Assembly: GCA_049296795.1 (NCBI GenBank)
Contig: JBAQTC010000015.1
Coordinates: 1-64,000, forward strand
From: CAXNKH01 sp049296795
Lineage (GTDB): Bacteria > Pseudomonadota > Gammaproteobacteria > Burkholderiales > Burkholderiaceae_C
DNA: 64,000 nt
Direction: 5' to 3'
The position numbers were made by a program, and so were the translations under genes. Below, in pieces: positions 7,165-16,734 of this stretch. Under the pieces are notes generated by a model, which saw only the letters and a program-made list of their open reading frames with translations, was not told the DNA's origin and did not search any database. Within the stretch, counting starts at the first letter, position 1; each line of letters opens with the position of its first letter.

Positions 7165-9999
7165 TCACTCATCACCCTCAAACTCAGCATTCTTGAACTT
7201 CAGCACATTGCAGTTCTCCTTTACTGCTCGCTGTAGGCCATCGTCGAACCCGGTGGTGGAGTCGGCTTGGATTTCTATAGCGATCTTCACCTTCACGCCA
7301 GGACGGGAAGTGAACTGAAGAATGACTTCGTCAACCAAATCTGAGAACTGTTTTTTGGCTTGAATAGCATCTAACTCAATGCTGCCGTAAAACTGCTTCT
7401 TAACGGATGCTTTGGCTGTACCGCCGGTAGCGGTATATGGAGTCGTGCCATTTTCCGCAGCGCGAGGAGGCTGCGTACCGCTCCCTGTCGTTGACGTGCC
7501 TGAGTCTGTTGTCGCTGGCCGTGTGGCTTCTTCCGCAGCACGTTGTGCTTCAGCGTAACCAGCAGCAGTTACTGGCTCAATTAGTAACAGGGATGAATCA
7601 AAGAACAACGATGTGCGCTTGCCAAAACTAAAGCCAGCGTAGCGGCCATCTTCTTTCCCCTGAGCAAAGCCGAAGAAATCGCGGCTTTCAGCACCAACAG
7701 TCATGGTGTGCTGGAAGGCCGTATCGTCTTTGATCCTTGGCAGATAAAGCTGCTGACAACTTTGCTGCCACACATTCAGAGCACTGATTTCCTTGATGTC
7801 TTCCTTCCAAAACCAATCTTTGAGCACTTTGGCCAGGTGAATAGGAGCCCACTCAGTAATCAGCAGCTCGTTTTCCTTGAGTACACGTTCAATTTCTTGC
7901 GATAGATTCTGCGCTCCAGGATTCACGGGGAAATGTTCCCATTGAACCTCTGACAGTCCTTTGCCTGGTCGTGCCTCCTGCATTGGTGCTAACAGCCATT
8001 TATAAGTTTCACGAATCATTCGGCGTAAAGCCTCGTTCGCATCCTCAAGGTTCTTGGTGGCCTGACGAGACTGAAACTGATCCAGGTTGAGTTTCATCTC
8101 CTTGATGTCAGCAACGATGGACTGCCATGCCAAGGTCGATCGAACCTGATCCTTTAAACGGCTGACGCTGTCGTAGTCAGCGGCCAGATAAATCAACCTG
8201 TTTTGTTTGAAACGTGGCTGCTCCCCACGGTTTTTGAGAATTTCTGCAGCTCGATCAATAGCCAAACTTTGACCGCTTCGGCTGAAGGCAGCGTCGGGCG
8301 GCAACACGACCAATCGCAACTGCCAGTCATCCGGAATATCGCCGCTTGTCGTGAACACATGGGTGCCGCCAAAAATGCCTGATGCAAATCCACGCTGAAG
8401 TCGATCACGAACAGCAGGGAACACATCTTCTTTGTCTTGGAACCGACGCTTGCGTTCCTCCATTTCACGGCGCAAGTTTGGCCGCGTGTCAAACCAGAAG
8501 CGATTGTTTGCGCTGTTGAGGTAGTGCAAGCGGTCACCAAGTCGGCGCAAGGCGTCTTTGTAAATTCCAACTTGCTGACCTGGCTGTGCCACCCCTAAAA
8601 CAATACGCTCAAGCTCTAATCCACGTACCAACTGACTCGACGTGGTTGGGGCACTACCCAAGAAAATGGCGCGAGCCGAACGGCGGCACGCTTGAATACT
8701 ACCCAGGCGTGTATCGCGGCTTTCAATTTCTGTGGTTTCTGCACGTTCTCCATCCACGTCTCGCTCGACTACTGGATCCCAGCCTTGCGGCAGGTAGTAG
8801 ATGACTTCATTACGTGTGTCCGCATCCTGCAATGGAAAACTACCCGGCATGATGAGGGGGTCTTTGTCGTTGTCTTTCCAAAGCCGATGAATCACTTTGG
8901 CCATCAATTTCAAAACACCTCGAGTTCGCTGGAAATTGTCGAGTGTTGACCAGTCCTCGTAAAGTCGGTCGAACACCTCCGGATGAATCGGATAGGCGTG
9001 CATTAATCGATCGAAATAGCGACTCTCTTGAGTTTCACGAGGGAAGTCTTCGCCGTTTGCAATGTAATAGTCTGCAAACTCTCTGCACACAGCCTCTGCA
9101 GCCAATTTGTCGTTGATGCTCGTGAACAGTCGTCGACGCACAATTTCAAACGCTTCTTCAGTGCCTACAGGTTTCCATAGAGCTTGAATTCGTCCAAAAT
9201 AATGGGACAGTGAAGCAAGTGCTTTTACACCACGCTGGCTTCCTGCCTCCTTGTCTGACTCTGGCAAAGACGCCAATAGGACCGCTGTGGGCACAGCCTT
9301 TAATGCTTCAGTTAACGCTTGAACAAAGCTCAAGTTGGAATCAAAGCTGCCACCGGTCAGAGTCTTACCATCTTCGAACTGACGAACATAGGCGACCAAC
9401 TCGTCGATGAGAATTACACAGGGTGCATATCGGCTCAACAGGCTTTCCAACACTGATTTGCCAGGTGATGTTCCAGACGCATCAGCCTCCGCCACCATTG
9501 CGTATCCATCAGCTTTTCCCAGTTGCCAGGCCAGATCGCCCCAAAGTGTGCGGATAGATTGACCATCACGAACGACAGGTTGGTTAGGAGACGACTTAAT
9601 GCCATCAAGAACCGCGATTCGAGCTTTGGGTAACTCGGCAACCCCAGCTGCATCAAGGATGGCAGGCACACCAGGTAAGTCACTCGCCAGTGCTTTGCCA
9701 GAAGCCAGGTGATAGACCGCCAACATGGTGTGTGTTTTACCGCCGCCGAAAGCAGTCTGTAATTGGATGACCGGATCGCCGCCTTTACCCGACAAGCGCT
9801 TGACTACCGAATCGAGCAAAAGGCGCATGCCTTCAGTTATGAAAGTTCGTTGGAAGAACAGTGCTGCGTCTTGGTACTCTGGCGTTGCAGTGCCATCATG
9901 TACGCGCGATAAATCTGCAGCAAATTCAGCTTGCTGGAAGGTGCCTTTGAGCACGTCTTCATGTGGAACTGCGATTTCTCGCCAAGGTTTAAGACTCAT
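7165..9999 (-). CDS. DUF499-family AAA+ ATPase, defence island
   Basis: Large P-loop ATPase (944 aa). The N-terminus SLKPWREIAVPHEDV is typical of DUF499 proteins. Walker A FGGGKTHTM is near residues 84-92 and Walker B CVILIDELVAY near 192-202. The C-terminal third has a Ser/Thr/Gly-rich linker (about residues 825-865) before a small folded tail. Start 9999 is chosen over 10005 or the long upstream extension because GGGGA sits 6 nt before it. It follows the methyltransferase gene by about 13 nt, so the two are probably co-expressed. DUF499 ATPases co-occur with DUF1156 methyltransferases in putative anti-phage loci (established knowledge). The precise role (translocase or restriction ATPase) is unknown. 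Confidence 0.85.
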   Translation of the reverse strand: MSLKPWREIAVPHEDVLKGTFQQAEFAADLSRVHDGTATPEYQDAALFFQRTFITEGMRLLLDSVVKRLSGKGGDPVIQLQTAFGGGKTHTMLAVYHLASGKALASDLPGVPAILDAAGVAELPKARIAVLDGIKSSPNQPVVRDGQSIRTLWGDLAWQLGKADGYAMVAEADASGTSPGKSVLESLLSRYAPCVILIDELVAYVRQFEDGKTLTGGSFDSNLSFVQALTEALKAVPTAVLLASLPESDKEAGSQRGVKALASLSHYFGRIQALWKPVGTEEAFEIVRRRLFTSINDKLAAEAVCREFADYYIANGEDFPRETQESRYFDRLMHAYPIHPEVFDRLYEDWSTLDNFQRTRGVLKLMAKVIHRLWKDNDKDPLIMPGSFPLQDADTRNEVIYYLPQGWDPVVERDVDGERAETTEIESRDTRLGSIQACRRSARAIFLGSAPTTSSQLVRGLELERIVLGVAQPGQQVGIYKDALRRLGDRLHYLNSANNRFWFDTRPNLRREMEERKRRFQDKEDVFPAVRDRLQRGFASGIFGGTHVFTTSGDIPDDWQLRLVVLPPDAAFSRSGQSLAIDRAAEILKNRGEQPRFKQNRLIYLAADYDSVSRLKDQVRSTLAWQSIVADIKEMKLNLDQFQSRQATKNLEDANEALRRMIRETYKWLLAPMQEARPGKGLSEVQWEHFPVNPGAQNLSQEIERVLKENELLITEWAPIHLAKVLKDWFWKEDIKEISALNVWQQSCQQLYLPRIKDDTAFQHTMTVGAESRDFFGFAQGKEDGRYAGFSFGKRTSLFFDSSLLLIEPVTAAGYAEAQRAAEEATRPATTDSGTSTTGSGTQPPRAAENGTTPYTATGGTAKASVKKQFYGSIELDAIQAKKQFSDLVDEVILQFTSRPGVKVKIAIEIQADSTTGFDDGLQRAVKENCNVLKFKNAEFEGDE

Positions 10000-10012
10000 T
10001 TTCATTCCCCAA

Positions 10013-12895
10013 TCAAATATCCAGTTTTGCTTGAGATCCGCGAATACCAGCTTCGGTTGCGGCCTGTTCAATACTGCTCCAAGCAGCAACCAATTCGTTG
10101 TAGGCTCTTGCTTCTTCAGCCCAACCCTTGCGTTCGCAAAGGGTATAAAGACGGTACGATAAAGCCCGCATTGGTTCAGCGCGAGCTGGCATACGGGCAA
10201 GTAGCGAACCAGCAGTTGCTTCTCCGTCTTGATTCAATGCCCGAATGAGTTGATGCAGCGACTCCCAAATAGGTGTTCGAAGATCTTGTTCAGGAGACCA
10301 GTCTCTAGGTAATTCAGCCCAACGCAATAACCGTAGTTTGCCTGCGCCACTATCTACAACACCTGACTCTTGTAGACCTTTAACGCTTGTACCTTTTGCG
10401 CGAGCTAAGACATCTGCGTCTCCAAACTTTCCCTCGGCCCAACCTTGTTCGTCGAACCAGTGGAGACAAAATTGTGTGTCATGATCAAAGTCGTCTTCAC
10501 CCAAGAAGCGATTGATTAGTTGCAGTGCTGAGCGAACACTCATTGGCTTACCATCGGACTCCAACACCGAAGAGTAGCGGCTAAAAATCGCCATTCCTGG
10601 ACCAATAATCGCTTGTGATAAGTCAACGGGAGCAACAGGCGAATTTATTCCGCCGCGTGTCATATCCAGTAATGCTTCTGGGAGAGTCGCATTTATTTCC
10701 CTAATAAACTCTCGACGTGAAATAGTTGGTGCATCAGACTCGCGTTTCTGACAAACCAGCACAACAGATGAAGCGAGTGAATTCGTATTTGCCTTTAACG
10801 CAGCAGTCATTTCTGTGCGCATCGGCCAGGTTCCAGTGATACAAAAACCAGCCTCTAGAACAGCAGCAAGAAATGTTTCCCACCCAGTTGATGCAGTTCC
10901 ATTAGCCTCGGTGTCAGATTGTTTGAACGCGTAGTAAATGGTTACTGGAAATGCTGGATGGGCCTGAACAGCTAAACTGTGCATCGCGCGTGTCATACCA
11001 TTCAAAAAGAAAGATTCAGCTTCAGCTTTGCCCCCATGACGATATGGAGTAGCAACTAATTCTTCTGCTTTAGGTACAGCAACTGTCGCAAAATATTGCG
11101 GAAATATTTCTTTTAGGCTTCGACGCAGCCAGATATAAAAAAAGTCAGATAGATCAGCGTATCCAATATTGTCGTAATAAGGAGGGTCAGTGCTTATCAC
11201 TTTACCTTCTGAAACGGTTTGTACTGCTGCATCTTCTTGAGTTGCGTAACTGCGCTTACCGTGCGGGGCTAACGAATTGAATGATCGAACACTGCCTTCG
11301 ATGTTGGTCAAAAAACCACCAGAACTAGTCAGTAATGGATTCGCTTCAGCAAAATCCCAGAGCATTGGCATCGCTTGCCTACCAAATAATTGTCTTGAGC
11401 ACTGTGCAACAGGCTCCCAAGGGCAAAGTGCATTGTTCGAGTCAGCCGACTTACTCAGTGCAAGTGCAAGGTAAATGCCGATGCTTTCAGCATACGCGGT
11501 TGCACCATCGCCACCAACATTCAGCCCTTTACCATCATCATTCATACCAAAGGCTATTGCGTCATTACGGCATTTCGTGACGGCCTCTTGTACTAAATCT
11601 GATAAGGTAGTTAGCGCAACTAATTGTCTGGCAGTGAATATCTGGCCATAGGTCTTAAATCCATAAATGGGAGGAGAAAACCACCGTGGATTTTCTGGCA
11701 TAGCTAGTTCAGGTATCCATTGCGGAGTCGCCGATCGTGCTATTTTTTCTTGTTCATCTGTTGGTGTGAGGTATACCCGCCCGCGAACTCCTTCGGCAAC
11801 AATAGCCATAAGTTTTTCGCCGAGACGACCAGCATTGCCCTCTTTGCATACATGTGATTGTTCAATCGGTGCATTGGATAAAATACATTTGAAATTTGCA
11901 CCTCTAGCCAGTTTCGTTCCAAGTTTGGCTGTGTCTGGTGGAATGCCACTCTTCACACTAAATCGATATTTGTCATTTTTAATGATTGGTTCAACGTAGG
12001 CTTCGTTTCCGCTCTTATTTGAAAGAACAAAAGACGTAACGAGCGGAACTTCAATCGAACTAAAAGCAGGATTTGGACTTCTTACAGTTCGCGCCCAAAT
12101 CCAATTAATTATCTTTAATTTTTGACCTAGATATATCTTTAAATCTGGGCGCTCTGACACAACTTCTTCTGTTACTTCAAATAATGGGTAAAGGTGTCCA
12201 ATGCGCTTTTCAGCCTCATTACGCATCCAGGCCCCATAACGACGAACATCTTCTACAATTCCTTTAATACTGCTCCAGTCTTCAGCCAGTTTTTGTTGCT
12301 TGTCCGTAATTCGTCGTGGGCCAACCGGAGGGGTGCCTGCAAATTTAGGTGGGATTTCAATCATCGCCTTATTGATCATGACCGCAACGGGATTGAGATC
12401 AGACGCATGGCTAACTAGACCAAGACGTTGAGCCTCAAGAGGCAACGCGCCACCCCCTGCAAATGGATCATGAAAATCTGGTAATCGTTCAGGATCAAAA
12501 AGTGACTTCGCCTCTGGGTGAAATTTATTTAGATCGCATGTTTCTCTCCAGCTGCGCCAAATTTCGGCTGAAGCTCGCGCCAACAGTTCTGGATCATTTG
12601 ATTTCTCCCAAATGACTAACTCTTCAATTATTTTGAATAGTCGTTCCCGTTCGATTTCTGCTTTTTCCTTGTTGACACCATATTTGAATCCACCTCCCTG
12701 TTGATAGCCTGGGTCATTGACCATTTGAGCGAAGATAACTGCACGTGCCGACACCTGTGGCCGTCTTGCCCACCATCTGTGTAAATTAGATGGGTGTCCA
12801 TGTCTAATGGTTTTTTCAGCCGCTGATGCCTTATTTATTTTGTCAAGAGGCAGAGCGACTTCGATGAGCTTTTTGGGTTTTTTTATGGTTGCCAT
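10013..12895 (-). CDS. DUF1156 adenine-specific DNA methyltransferase, defence island
   Basis: 960-aa N6-adenine-type methyltransferase. The N-terminal DUF1156 domain (about residues 8-70) contains the HPSNLHRWWARRP signature. SAM motif I DPFAGGGALPLEA (about 139-151) is followed by DLNPVA; the catalytic DPPYYDN motif lies near 568-574. It probably marks host DNA so that the helicase and ATPase encoded beside it can act on unmodified phage DNA (inferred from DISARM/BREX logic). The start lies 2 nt after the helicase stop. It is visibly more AT-rich than the flanking housekeeping genes, a sign of transfer. The long C-terminal part (from about residue 700) has no motif I recognise. Confidence 0.88.
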   Translation of the reverse strand: MATIKKPKKLIEVALPLDKINKASAAEKTIRHGHPSNLHRWWARRPQVSARAVIFAQMVNDPGYQQGGGFKYGVNKEKAEIERERLFKIIEELVIWEKSNDPELLARASAEIWRSWRETCDLNKFHPEAKSLFDPERLPDFHDPFAGGGALPLEAQRLGLVSHASDLNPVAVMINKAMIEIPPKFAGTPPVGPRRITDKQQKLAEDWSSIKGIVEDVRRYGAWMRNEAEKRIGHLYPLFEVTEEVVSERPDLKIYLGQKLKIINWIWARTVRSPNPAFSSIEVPLVTSFVLSNKSGNEAYVEPIIKNDKYRFSVKSGIPPDTAKLGTKLARGANFKCILSNAPIEQSHVCKEGNAGRLGEKLMAIVAEGVRGRVYLTPTDEQEKIARSATPQWIPELAMPENPRWFSPPIYGFKTYGQIFTARQLVALTTLSDLVQEAVTKCRNDAIAFGMNDDGKGLNVGGDGATAYAESIGIYLALALSKSADSNNALCPWEPVAQCSRQLFGRQAMPMLWDFAEANPLLTSSGGFLTNIEGSVRSFNSLAPHGKRSYATQEDAAVQTVSEGKVISTDPPYYDNIGYADLSDFFYIWLRRSLKEIFPQYFATVAVPKAEELVATPYRHGGKAEAESFFLNGMTRAMHSLAVQAHPAFPVTIYYAFKQSDTEANGTASTGWETFLAAVLEAGFCITGTWPMRTEMTAALKANTNSLASSVVLVCQKRESDAPTISRREFIREINATLPEALLDMTRGGINSPVAPVDLSQAIIGPGMAIFSRYSSVLESDGKPMSVRSALQLINRFLGEDDFDHDTQFCLHWFDEQGWAEGKFGDADVLARAKGTSVKGLQESGVVDSGAGKLRLLRWAELPRDWSPEQDLRTPIWESLHQLIRALNQDGEATAGSLLARMPARAEPMRALSYRLYTLCERKGWAEEARAYNELVAAWSSIEQAATEAGIRGSQAKLDI

Positions 12896-12897
12896 TT

Positions 12898-15800
12898 TTA
12901 ATTTTCCGCTATAGCTTTTTCTGCACGTTTGAGAAGTTCATTTAAATCAAGATTTATGCTGGTCACAGCCCAATCTGGTTCTTGGGTAAAGGGCGTACGT
13001 ACGTAAAAAGGACCTTCGTGTTTGTCGCCATCGACCAAGACAATTGCCAGAATGAATTTGTCTTGCTGGTTAAGTCCGTACAAAACTTCATTTCGGGTGA
13101 CTGTTACCGTCGTATTCCCTTTGGCGCGCCCCTTTACCTCAATGTGACGTGAGGGCGGCAACTTGCCATCAACTGCACGTGGCATGCTGGTCACATCCCA
13201 TCCACATTTTTGAGCGGATACATCGATGACTTCATGCCCTAAAGCCCGCTCAGCATTCATGACCGCATGCATTGCGACCCATTCAACTCGGGCGCGAGCA
13301 TCTGCATCTGCTGAAAAGTTTGGTTCGCCTTTGCGTAGCGCAAGTAGGCCAGCGGGAATTACAAGTGCGCCGCCGGCGACGACAGGAGTCGCAGAAATGA
13401 CGTGGCGCATAGCCAGCAATTCCTTTTCACGGAATTCTCGCCGAGCAGTCAGTTCGTCAATGGTTCGACGCACGTTGTCCAAGGTGAGCCGCACGTCTTT
13501 GCCAGCGGCGATGTCATCTTGCAATTTAATGTACCGGTCTGACCAGTAATTGATCTCCTTGACCAATCGCTCGTGTACCGCGTTCAATGTTTTATCGACA
13601 TTCTGCTCACGACGCGAACGCACCTCATCAAAGTGCTCGGGCACCATGTGGGTTGAGGCATGGCCCAGAGCCACATGCTCAAGGTTTTGCGCATCCGTTC
13701 CGTTTAACCATGGCGCTGCAAATACATCTTGAATCAAAGCAAGATCACTTTGGCTGATTGGCTCCATGTCCAGGTGCGGGGCCCAGCCAGCGTTGATAGC
13801 AGCGCCTTGTGGATCAATCTCAACAAACTGAATGCGTCTTGATACCACTTGATCAGGTTTAGCGCCTTCCTTGACTGAGTGGTCAATGATGAACATCACT
13901 TTGGGCGTCAGACCCATGTCACTTGGATCCACCAAGACTGCGCCTTGCTTCAGCTTGTTTCGGTGTTGTTCTAAAACGAGGTCAGTCACCGATTGCATCA
14001 GTGGGTGTCCAGGATGAATCAGGCTTGCCATGGGCGTGCCTACCCGATCAATCAGGCGAACGTATTGTTTTTCAAAACATACGCGCTCATATCGGCGAAG
14101 GACTGGGTCGGCGTTACGGCGATCTCTTCCTGTGATTTGTCTGTCGCGTTCGCGAATATTGGCCGGGACATGAGTAATTTCGTAACGCCCCTGTTCCCGA
14201 GGGCGAAGCTCGCCCCCAATCTTGATAAACGCTTGATTGAAGAACGAGCGAATGAAATAAGGCTGCAGCTTGCGAGCTTCAGCTTTTTCCATCTCTTCTT
14301 TGACTGCAAACAGGCGTTCAGCACTCATTACCTCTTCGCACAGAGCGTTTCGTTTGATGATGTTTTCAAGGTGCGTGGTGTCCAGGGCTCCTTCAATCTT
14401 TTTCAACAAACGCGACCGAACCTCTGGGTCCTCGCCGTAACGGATCGCTTCTATCAGCAGATCTTTCAAACTCTTGTCTTCAAAGACCTCACCAAGAATG
14501 TCAAAGACGCGGCCGCCGAGTGCTTCCCGTTCAACTTCGAGTTTTTCAAAGAGACGCTGGAATACGTCGCCTTCCCGTGTTTCGGAGGCCACCATATTCC
14601 ATAGGTGGCAAACTTCGGTTTGACCAATTCGGTGGATACGGCCAAAGCGCTGCTCAAGACGGTTAGGGTTCCATGGCAGGTCGTAATTGACCATCAGGTT
14701 GGCGTTTTGAAGGTTGACACCTTCCCCTGCGGCGTCCGTAGCCAGCAGGACTCGGGTCGCTGGATCGTTGCGAAATAACTCCTGGACTTTGCGTCGCTCT
14801 TCGCGCTTGACGCCACCATGGATCATGGTCACAGCTTCTTCGTTGCCAATTAGCCCTCTGATTTTTACAGCGAGATAGTTAAGCGTGTCACGATGCTCAG
14901 TAAAGATGATGAGCTTGCGCTGGCGACCGCTGTCTTCGCGCATTATGGGCGACTGCAGCAAATTGGAAAGTTCATCCCACTTGCGGTCTTGCCCTGAGTG
15001 AACAACCTGCTTGGCTTGCTCCTCTAACGCTTCAAGAATGATAATTTCGGCTTCCAGCTCCTGGATAGTTTGAGCTGCTGTAGCTTGATCGACAACTTTT
15101 TCTTCAAATTGTTCGTAGTCGTCAGCAGACATTGCATCATCGGACTCCCAAATGTCTTCCGGCACTCCGTTGACATCAATGGTTTCCGCCAATAGTTGAC
15201 CTCGACTTCGAAGTTTTTCGTCTTCAACTCGGCGCTTGAGTTTGATCCGACGACGCTTAAGTGACTGGTAAATAGCCTCAGGACTCGATGCCAATCGCCG
15301 CTGCAATGAGGTCAGAGCGAAACCAACAGTGCCTTTGCGCTGACCGTCCAATTGATCGGCTCGATTCATCTCCTCTTTCACGTAGTCTGTGACTGCTGAA
15401 TAGAGCGCTGCTTCGAGGTCCGAGAGCTTGTAATTTGCGGTGATTGCTCGGCGGTCAGGGAAGAGTTTCGTGCCGTCAAATCGCAGCATTTCTTCTTTGA
15501 CGGTTCGTCTCATCAGATCTGTGACATCAACTTTGTGTGCGCCATCCCTGAATTTGCCAAAAAAGCGGTCGGAGTCCAGCAAGGACATAAAAAGCTGAAA
15601 GTCTTCTTCTTTTCCATTGTGCGGCGTGGCCGTCATCAACAAAAAATGCCGAGTGATGGAGCCCAGCAATTCACCGAGTTGAAAGCGCTTCGTCTTATTG
15701 ACTTTATTGCCGAAGTAGTTAGCCGACAGTTTGTGTGCCTCGTCGACCACAATCAGATCCCAGTGAGAAAGGCGAAGCTTTTCTTGTAGCTCTTCGTTTC

Positions 15801-16431
15801 GAGACAACTGATCAATACGCGCGACCATGAGGTCATGGTCATCAAACGGATTTCCACTTCTCGATTGTTCAACTTGCTCACGAGAAAAAAGTGTGAAGGA
15901 CAAGCCAAATTTTTCAAACATTTCGTCTTGCCACTGCTCAACCAAGCTGCCTGGAGCAACAATCAAAATGCGCTTTGCATCTGCCCGCATTAGTAGCTCA
16001 CGAATATAGAGACCAGCCATGATGGTCTTACCAGCGCCAGGGTCATCTGCCAAGATGTAACGCAGAGGCTGCCGGGGTAACATTGACTCGTAAACTGCAG
16101 TGATCTGATGTGGGAGGGGTTCAACGTTGGACGTGTGGACGGCCATCATCGGATCGAAGAGGTGCGCTAAATTTATCCTGTAGGCTTCAGCTGCGAGCTT
16201 AAAGTCTTCGCCCGACGCATCGAATGCCCATGGGCGTCCAGCTTCGGCTAGTGACAGTTCATGTTCATTTGAGCGAAACAACATCCGTTCCAAGAGCTTG
16301 CCATCTGACGTCTTGTAGTAGACCGTCAGCGCGTTATCACCTACAGGTTCTGTAGTGACGATGCGAACCACATGCCCCGGCTCAATACCTGAGATGGCAG
16401 CGTTTTTTTGAATTTGTTCTAGCTTGAGCAT
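12898..16431 (-). CDS. SNF2-type helicase with C-terminal DUF3883-like domain (DrmD-like)
   Basis: 1177-aa superfamily 2 helicase/translocase. Walker A DDPGAGKTIMAG (about 128-139), DEAH box VVDEAHK (about 227), motif III LMTATPHNG, and in the second RecA domain ATDAAGEGVNLQNA and QRFGRIHRIGQ, typical of SNF2 enzymes. The C-terminal block around residue 1095 contains IEVKGRAKG, the nuclease-like motif of DUF3883/PD-(D/E)XK folds. The architecture resembles DrmD of class 1 DISARM. It leads the three large genes; the small Myb-like gene and the WYL regulator lie upstream. Which DNA feature it recognises cannot be told from sequence. Confidence 0.9.
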   Translation of the reverse strand: MLKLEQIQKNAAISGIEPGHVVRIVTTEPVGDNALTVYYKTSDGKLLERMLFRSNEHELSLAEAGRPWAFDASGEDFKLAAEAYRINLAHLFDPMMAVHTSNVEPLPHQITAVYESMLPRQPLRYILADDPGAGKTIMAGLYIRELLMRADAKRILIVAPGSLVEQWQDEMFEKFGLSFTLFSREQVEQSRSGNPFDDHDLMVARIDQLSRNEELQEKLRLSHWDLIVVDEAHKLSANYFGNKVNKTKRFQLGELLGSITRHFLLMTATPHNGKEEDFQLFMSLLDSDRFFGKFRDGAHKVDVTDLMRRTVKEEMLRFDGTKLFPDRRAITANYKLSDLEAALYSAVTDYVKEEMNRADQLDGQRKGTVGFALTSLQRRLASSPEAIYQSLKRRRIKLKRRVEDEKLRSRGQLLAETIDVNGVPEDIWESDDAMSADDYEQFEEKVVDQATAAQTIQELEAEIIILEALEEQAKQVVHSGQDRKWDELSNLLQSPIMREDSGRQRKLIIFTEHRDTLNYLAVKIRGLIGNEEAVTMIHGGVKREERRKVQELFRNDPATRVLLATDAAGEGVNLQNANLMVNYDLPWNPNRLEQRFGRIHRIGQTEVCHLWNMVASETREGDVFQRLFEKLEVEREALGGRVFDILGEVFEDKSLKDLLIEAIRYGEDPEVRSRLLKKIEGALDTTHLENIIKRNALCEEVMSAERLFAVKEEMEKAEARKLQPYFIRSFFNQAFIKIGGELRPREQGRYEITHVPANIRERDRQITGRDRRNADPVLRRYERVCFEKQYVRLIDRVGTPMASLIHPGHPLMQSVTDLVLEQHRNKLKQGAVLVDPSDMGLTPKVMFIIDHSVKEGAKPDQVVSRRIQFVEIDPQGAAINAGWAPHLDMEPISQSDLALIQDVFAAPWLNGTDAQNLEHVALGHASTHMVPEHFDEVRSRREQNVDKTLNAVHERLVKEINYWSDRYIKLQDDIAAGKDVRLTLDNVRRTIDELTARREFREKELLAMRHVISATPVVAGGALVIPAGLLALRKGEPNFSADADARARVEWVAMHAVMNAERALGHEVIDVSAQKCGWDVTSMPRAVDGKLPPSRHIEVKGRAKGNTTVTVTRNEVLYGLNQQDKFILAIVLVDGDKHEGPFYVRTPFTQEPDWAVTSINLDLNELLKRAEKAIAEN

Positions 16432-16464
16432 GTGGGTACCTGTTTGATTATTTCGCCAACCGAG

Positions 16465-16671
16465 TTAAGGCTTGCTTCGGTTGTAAGGCGATTGATTTGT
16501 CGGCTTCAGCGAAATATTTTCAGCACTGGCTTTTTGAGCAACTGCATCGGGAGTGCGTTGCATTTTTAAACCAATAACACGTGTCGGCGTGTTTTCTTTG
16601 GCAAGTTGCTTTAATTTGGACAGATCGTCAGATGTCCACTGTTTGCCATGGTTGGATGGAGGTTTAGCCAT
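16465..16671 (-). CDS. Small Myb/SANT-like DNA-binding protein
   Basis: 68 aa, basic. WTSDDLSKLKQLA then TPTRVIGLKMQRTPDAVAQKA resembles a single Myb/SANT or GcrA-like helix-turn-helix: a Trp in helix 1 and a recognition helix ending in RTPDAVAQKA. AAAGGAA precedes ATG 16671. It lies between the WYL regulator and the helicase on the same strand, so it is probably an operon member. Small proteins of this kind are often seen beside restriction and defence genes. Function unknown. Confidence 0.65.
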   Translation of the reverse strand: MAKPPSNHGKQWTSDDLSKLKQLAKENTPTRVIGLKMQRTPDAVAQKASAENISLKPTNQSPYNRSKP

Positions 16672-16734
16672 GATTAAGGTTCCTTTCGTTTAAGCCGATG
16701 TAAAGACCAGATAGATTCGATAGCGTCATTCGGA

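Noticed and set aside
13923..14604. Plus-strand frames antisense to the helicase and the other large island genes
   Set aside because: They have no recognisable domains or ribosome sites and mirror the strongly coding minus-strand frames.
7165..16431. Calling the locus classical DISARM or BREX
   Set aside because: drmA, drmB, drmC and the BREX genes pglX, pglZ and brxL are not present; only DrmD-like, DUF1156 and DUF499 proteins are seen.
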